The position numbers and the translations under genes were made by a program. A stretch of 16,333 nucleotides of DNA from Actinomycetota bacterium (GTDB taxonomy: Bacteria > Actinomycetota > Actinomycetes > Nanopelagicales > Nanopelagicaceae): assembly GCA_010028225.1 (NCBI GenBank), contig RGOY01000010.1:1-16333 (forward strand). The letters are read 5' to 3'. Under the pieces are notes generated by a model that was not told the DNA's origin, made no database searches, and was given only the letters and a program-made list of their open reading frames with translations. Numbering within the stretch: position 1 is the first letter of the stretch; each line of letters begins with the position of its first letter. Positions 13,216 through 16,333 of this stretch are shown in pieces.

Positions 13216-14898
13216 CTAGACCTTTTTATAACCCTTTGGACAAGTTTTTGCCTTAAGGACCTTCTTCACTTTTCCTTTTACACAAGTGACTTGTTTCTGC
13301 TTCTTAGAAGCCGTTTCGCTGGCCACTGGCTGTTTCACTGGTGCGCTCTGATCTTGCGCCGACGGCTTCTTTGCAGGTGCATCTTGAATGAACTTCACTT
13401 TCACCGTAGGTGTCGAGAATGTGAAGTTATATGCACCAAGTCGAATCCACCCATCTCGCTCTGTCATTGATTCAGTCGCTACATCTTGAGCGGTCCCATC
13501 TGCAGAGGTGACTGTCACTTCTGCCCGTAGCGGAGCCTCGGTAAAGTTATAGATACAGCGAGCAGCCTCAGAACGAATCGCCAAGTCATAGACACCCCGA
13601 AAGAGAGTTTTGCCATCACCAAGATGGTGTGGTCCAGCGACAATATAGTTAAGAACACCATCAACCATCTTTGGTGGTCCCGATTCATAGAAGGGTGCAT
13701 TCGTTGTAACTAGGCCGATTAGTTTTGTTTTATCTGTAAAACACGGATTAGTACCGCTGCCAACAGTCGAGGAACCAAACATCCATCTCGAGTTGATGCC
13801 AAATCGCTTATCTGTTCCGCCATAGGCTTTTAAGAGATCGCCCCACCATGTGACAAACTCGAGTTTGTCGACGCCCGATGAGTGACCACCAAACAAACCC
13901 TTTTCGGCAAGCCGTTTCTCTAGGAAACCATCACCCTCATAAAAGAATGATTTCGCCCATTTCAAGACTCCTGGATTGTTCTTGACCTCAGATTTTGGAT
14001 ATACGCCAACAAGACTTGGCACTGTCGCACTCGTCGCTTCTACCGAGAGCAAGTTGTTCTTCGAATCAATCGGTTTCACCTCAATGAGTGGCGAGCGCAT
14101 GCGACCGAAGAGCCAACCTGTCACATTATTTGGAACGCGAAGAGATATCTTGGCTCGGGTATCGGTCTTGAACTCCTCACGAGAGAAGCAATACCCATCA
14201 GTGATAAAGAGGCATTCCTTGGTAGAGAGTGTTGACTGACGTTTTGGATCTACATTGGCAAAAGTGACGTTGGGATACTCGCCATCTAGGGTCTGTGACA
14301 TCTGCGGTGCAAAGTAACCAGCGTTCTGAATATAGGTGGTAGGGATGAGATTGACATCAAAGTTGGTTATTCGCGCAGTCTTCTCACTCTTAGCCATCTG
14401 ATAAGCCAACGAAGCGAGAACAATGTAATCGCCAAACCCTTCGCTCTCCCAGATACTTATAGACCCACCTGCCGGAACTTCAGCAATTGGACTAGCTGGG
14501 ATTTTCTGACTCACTCCCTCAAATTTCATCCTCGCTGGCTTAAGAGTGCTGGCATTAGATCCGATCGATAAGGAGTCGATGCACCCGATTGTTACTGTCG
14601 TTGAACAAGGGGGAAGAAGTAGAACACCAAAAATCACATCTTTGGTTCGACAGTTAGCATCGTCAAAGTTCTGACAGACCCAGTTGCTTCCACCTTTACC
14701 GGTTTGCCGATCCGGCATCATCGATCCCTGGACTTGTGAAATCGCGTTGAAGCCGAAAGTTGCGCCATCAACAATGGTCTGTAACGCGATATCAGAAGTG
14801 ATATCGACATCGTCAGGTATGGTGAACCCGGCTTGAGATGTTGTGCTCGCCGAGAAAGCGAGTAGAAAAGCAAAGAGTGCAACTAGGACTCGCTTCAT
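13216..14898 (-). CDS. Secreted Cys-containing protein, paralogue of the 693-residue protein, with one CxKGK tail module
   Basis: A 560-residue exported protein of unknown function. Residues 1-23 are a signal peptide (VLVALFAFLLAFSASTTSQA). It is related to the convergent gene along most of its core: WVCQNFDDANC matches LVCTSPTEKAC, FGDYIVLASLAYQM matches TQDYIVLGLVSALF, and VAGPHHLGDGKTLFRGVYDLAI matches VASPHFKEDGKTANVGRYAFAM (quoted here in separate 20-22-residue blocks). It lacks the Gly-Gln-Pro linker and the duplicated Cys motif; a short Pro/Lys/Ser-rich linker leads to the tail CVKGKVKKVLKAKTCPKGYK (C539, C553; spacing 14 instead of 16). It lies 36 nt downstream of the M15 peptidase gene on the same strand and may be co-transcribed. 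A TAGGTT box at 14908-14913 could give it its own short-leader promoter. Confidence 0.78.
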   Translation of the reverse strand: MKRVLVALFAFLLAFSASTTSQAGFTIPDDVDITSDIALQTIVDGATFGFNAISQVQGSMMPDRQTGKGGSNWVCQNFDDANCRTKDVIFGVLLLPPCSTTVTIGCIDSLSIGSNASTLKPARMKFEGVSQKIPASPIAEVPAGGSISIWESEGFGDYIVLASLAYQMAKSEKTARITNFDVNLIPTTYIQNAGYFAPQMSQTLDGEYPNVTFANVDPKRQSTLSTKECLFITDGYCFSREEFKTDTRAKISLRVPNNVTGWLFGRMRSPLIEVKPIDSKNNLLSVEATSATVPSLVGVYPKSEVKNNPGVLKWAKSFFYEGDGFLEKRLAEKGLFGGHSSGVDKLEFVTWWGDLLKAYGGTDKRFGINSRWMFGSSTVGSGTNPCFTDKTKLIGLVTTNAPFYESGPPKMVDGVLNYIVAGPHHLGDGKTLFRGVYDLAIRSEAARCIYNFTEAPLRAEVTVTSADGTAQDVATESMTERDGWIRLGAYNFTFSTPTVKVKFIQDAPAKKPSAQDQSAPVKQPVASETASKKQKQVTCVKGKVKKVLKAKTCPKGYKKV

Positions 14899-14907
14899 AG
14901 TGAGAGA

Positions 14908-14913
14908 AACCTA
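14908..14913 (-). promoter_or_regulatory. Possible -10 box (TAGGTT) for the 560-residue secreted protein
   Basis: On the minus strand TAGGTT ends 9 nt before the ATG at 14898, which would leave a leader of only 2-3 nt. It lies in the 36-bp gap after the peptidase gene. Support is limited to pattern and spacing. Confidence 0.3.
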
Positions 14914-14934
14914 TCCTTCAGAACAAGTAAAGGT

Positions 14935-15513
14935 CTAACCCCTCGCAGCTGAGTTTTCATACATCACGGGGCACGTCTCACCTGGAGCGGTGACTGCTTC
15001 AAAGTGCCACCACTCATTTTCAAAAACTCGGCAAAGTCCATATCGGTAGCCATAGATTTCAAGCCACTTTGCTCCCTTTGAATCTCCTGGGTAGTTGACA
15101 TCGAGAGCAAGTCCCAGAGGATGTCTTGAGATTTCTGGCGGTGCTACCCACTTAACTGCCTCTTTGTAGCTTCCATGTCGCTTAAGAGCCCGGTCAAAAA
15201 GATATCTTTGACGTTCAAAGGTTCGAAAACCTGAGGCGATGTATAAGTCAACCCCTTCTAGTCTTGCTGCAGCTTGTGCTGCTTTAAATCTCAGTTCGAC
15301 TTTGGGATGCAATCCCTTGATAAAACTCTTGGGTGCTTTTATAGCGGTTCTACCTAGAGAAACTTCACCGAGAACACACCCCTCAGAGAACGTAGTTATG
15401 CGGACCGAATAGTCCTGCTTATTGACACAGTGAAGAGAAGTTTCTGGTTGCGATCTGTCTTGAATACCAAGAAGTGCAAAGACGAGTATGGGAGTAGATA
15501 GGGTGCCTTTCAT
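14935..15513 (-). CDS. M15 family D-alanyl-D-alanine carboxypeptidase (VanY-like)
   Basis: A 192-residue zinc metallopeptidase expected to remove the terminal D-Ala from peptidoglycan stem peptides. Seen: SGFRTFERQ (94-102), the zinc site SRHPLGLALDVNY (129-141, ligands H131 and D138), and ENEWWHFE (165-172, catalytic Glu167 and ligand H170). The hydrophobic N-terminus (TPILVFALLGI) is a short export signal, consistent with action outside the membrane. Four cysteines (29, 46, 161, 181) may pair. Unlike the PBP4-type enzyme at 1830-3026 it is zinc-dependent and beta-lactam-insensitive by family. The ATG at 15513 overlaps the divergent cupin start codon by 2 bp (CATG). Confidence 0.88.
   Translation of the reverse strand: MKGTLSTPILVFALLGIQDRSQPETSLHCVNKQDYSVRITTFSEGCVLGEVSLGRTAIKAPKSFIKGLHPKVELRFKAAQAAARLEGVDLYIASGFRTFERQRYLFDRALKRHGSYKEAVKWVAPPEISRHPLGLALDVNYPGDSKGAKWLEIYGYRYGLCRVFENEWWHFEAVTAPGETCPVMYENSAARG
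15499..15504 (+). promoter_or_regulatory. -10 box (TAGGGT) for the leaderless cupin-like gene
   Basis: TAGGGT ends 7 nt before the ATG at 15512 and is identical to the box at 681-686. It lies inside the first codons of the opposing peptidase gene. It supports ATG 15512 over the in-frame ATG at 15488, which would lie upstream of the promoter. Confidence 0.5.
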
Positions 15514-15889
15514 GCCATCGCGAAAGTTAATCCATCATCCTTCAGACTGGATTGTCGAAACAGAAAATTCTCTGCGCTTTCTTCGCTTACTCTCGCATGA
15601 TGCTGATGGTCCAGATTTAAGTGTCACTTTGGTGGAGATAGACGGTGTCCATCGCGAGCTACGCACTCTCAATTCTTCAAGACTGTACGTAATCCTCGAA
15701 GGAAGTTTTCAATTCACGGTCACTCCTACTAATTCTGTAACCACAGAAGTAGTAATGATTGATGCAGCGAAAAATGACCTGGTACTCATCGAACGCGGTG
15801 ATTGGTACAGCTTCAAAGGAACTGGCAAATATCTGGTGATTAATGGGCCAGCAATACGACCTGGGGATGACATTTACTCAGGAAGATAG
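15512..15889 (+). CDS. Small cupin-like protein
   Basis: A 125-residue single-domain cytoplasmic protein with the strand pattern of a cupin: HRELRTLNSSRLYVILEGSF (47-66), where a hydrophobic strand leads to the conserved Gly turn, then NDLVLIERGDWYSFKGTG (88-105) and LVINGPAIRPGDD. The usual His/Glu metal ligands are mostly absent, so it may bind a ligand without metal or be catalytically inactive. No substrate can be named. The start at 15512 is chosen over 15488 because the TAGGGT box ends 7 nt before it; the longer form would overlap the divergent peptidase by 26 bp. It is convergent with the PsiE-like gene after about 65 bp. Confidence 0.65.
   Translation: MPSRKLIHHPSDWIVETENSLRFLRLLSHDADGPDLSVTLVEIDGVHRELRTLNSSRLYVILEGSFQFTVTPTNSVTTEVVMIDAAKNDLVLIERGDWYSFKGTGKYLVINGPAIRPGDDIYSGR
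15524..15529 (-). promoter_or_regulatory. Possible -10 box (TAACTT) for the M15 peptidase
   Basis: On the minus strand TAACTT ends 10 nt before the ATG at 15513, giving a leader of a few nucleotides. It lies within the coding start of the divergent cupin-like gene. No Shine-Dalgarno is placed correctly. Confidence 0.3.
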
Positions 15890-15954
15890 TCGAGGACGAT
15901 ATCTTGTATCGACATCTCACCCATAAGTCAGTTGTTAAGTGCTGATTGGGACAC

Positions 15955-16333
15955 TCACTCGTTTAAAGCAGATGCCTTTCGAGCAGAGCGCGAAAGAAAG
16001 AGAGCGAAGACGAGTGCAAGAACTATCCCGGTATTAACACCCATTTCAATCAAGGATCGATTAAATGCCTCAGCAGTCTTGTCTTTTTCCATCGTGAGAG
16101 CTGCTCCCACTGTCAGGATATGGCGCACCGCGGCGATAACACCAATGATCAAGAAACTATCAAGCTGAAAGATGCCATCCGTGAATCGAACGACAACAGT
16201 ACGCATGATTTCTAGAATGATTACAACAAGCAAAATGTCATTGATTCCTTGAATCATGCCAATCGGGAAGAAAGGTCGAGTCTCTACTAACCGTTGGACT
16301 GAAAAGATCACCGCAAGAGATGAAATAATGAAA
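15955..16333 (-). CDS. PsiE-like membrane protein, C-terminal part; 5' end outside the window
   Basis: The minus-strand frame is open to the right edge (126 codons visible), so the true start lies beyond it; the GTG at 16311 falls within a hydrophobic segment and is unlikely to be the start. The protein has four membrane segments, and the block DILLVVIILEIMRTVVVRF followed by DSFLIIGVIAAVRHILTVG resembles the phosphate-starvation-inducible PsiE family, whose biochemical role is not established. A charged loop (MEKDKTAEAFNR) precedes the last segment, and the C-terminus is basic. Convergent with the cupin-like gene; the 65-bp gap contains no clear terminator. Confidence 0.72.
   Translation of the reverse strand, partial: FIISSLAVIFSVQRLVETRPFFPIGMIQGINDILLVVIILEIMRTVVVRFTDGIFQLDSFLIIGVIAAVRHILTVGAALTMEKDKTAEAFNRSLIEMGVNTGIVLALVFALFLSRSARKASALNE

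Noticed and set aside
15890..15954. A possible terminator between the cupin-like and PsiE-like genes (CGATA...TATCG).
   Set aside because: The stem is only 5 bp, AT-rich and not followed by a T-run on either strand.

Overview
The window looks like chromosomal DNA of a small-genome actinobacterium of moderate GC. Freshwater acI / Nanopelagicales-like bacteria fit best. This rests on actinobacterial-type gene families, on several apparently leaderless genes (a TAnnnT -10 box ending 6-7 nt before the start codon), and on secreted proteins ending in a Cys-Lys-Gly tail that I recall from that group. The taxonomic call is an inference. Genes are packed tightly, no stretch over 300 bases lacks a gene, and I saw no rRNA, tRNA, CRISPR or insertion sequence.

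Left part (1-5152): the 5' portion of ctaB (heme o synthase, minus, running off the left edge); a divergent secreted YVTN-type beta-propeller protein; a convergent S13/PBP4-type D-Ala-D-Ala carboxypeptidase; a TrmH/SpoU RNA 2'-O-methyltransferase that may be preceded by an 11-codon leader ORF; and a minus-strand pair of a TPR protein and a low-molecular-weight protein tyrosine phosphatase.

Centre (5251-11063): the most interesting block. A LicC/IPCT-like sugar- or polyol-phosphate nucleotidyltransferase is divergent from a plus-strand run: a large multidomain CDP-alcohol phosphotransferase, a second CDP-alcohol phosphotransferase whose last motif Asp is His, a GT2 glycosyltransferase, a membrane protein fused to an ABC-ATPase-like domain that has lost essentially all its catalytic motifs, and a small membrane protein of similar layout. 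I read this as a pathway that activates an alcohol phosphate as a CDP derivative, makes phosphodiester-linked products at the membrane, glycosylates them, and perhaps moves or scaffolds them with the pseudo-ABC pair. The product is unknown. The two divergent arms share an 18-bp intergenic region in which the two -10 boxes overlap by 5 bp on opposite strands.

Right part (11134-16333): two paralogous secreted Cys-containing proteins of unknown function, tail to tail with directly abutting stop codons, both ending in the short CxKGK...CPxGYK tail module; an M15 (VanY-like) D-Ala-D-Ala carboxypeptidase upstream of the second; a divergent small cupin-like protein whose start codon overlaps that of the peptidase; and a PsiE-like membrane protein running off the right edge. 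Overall the window leans toward cell-envelope functions.
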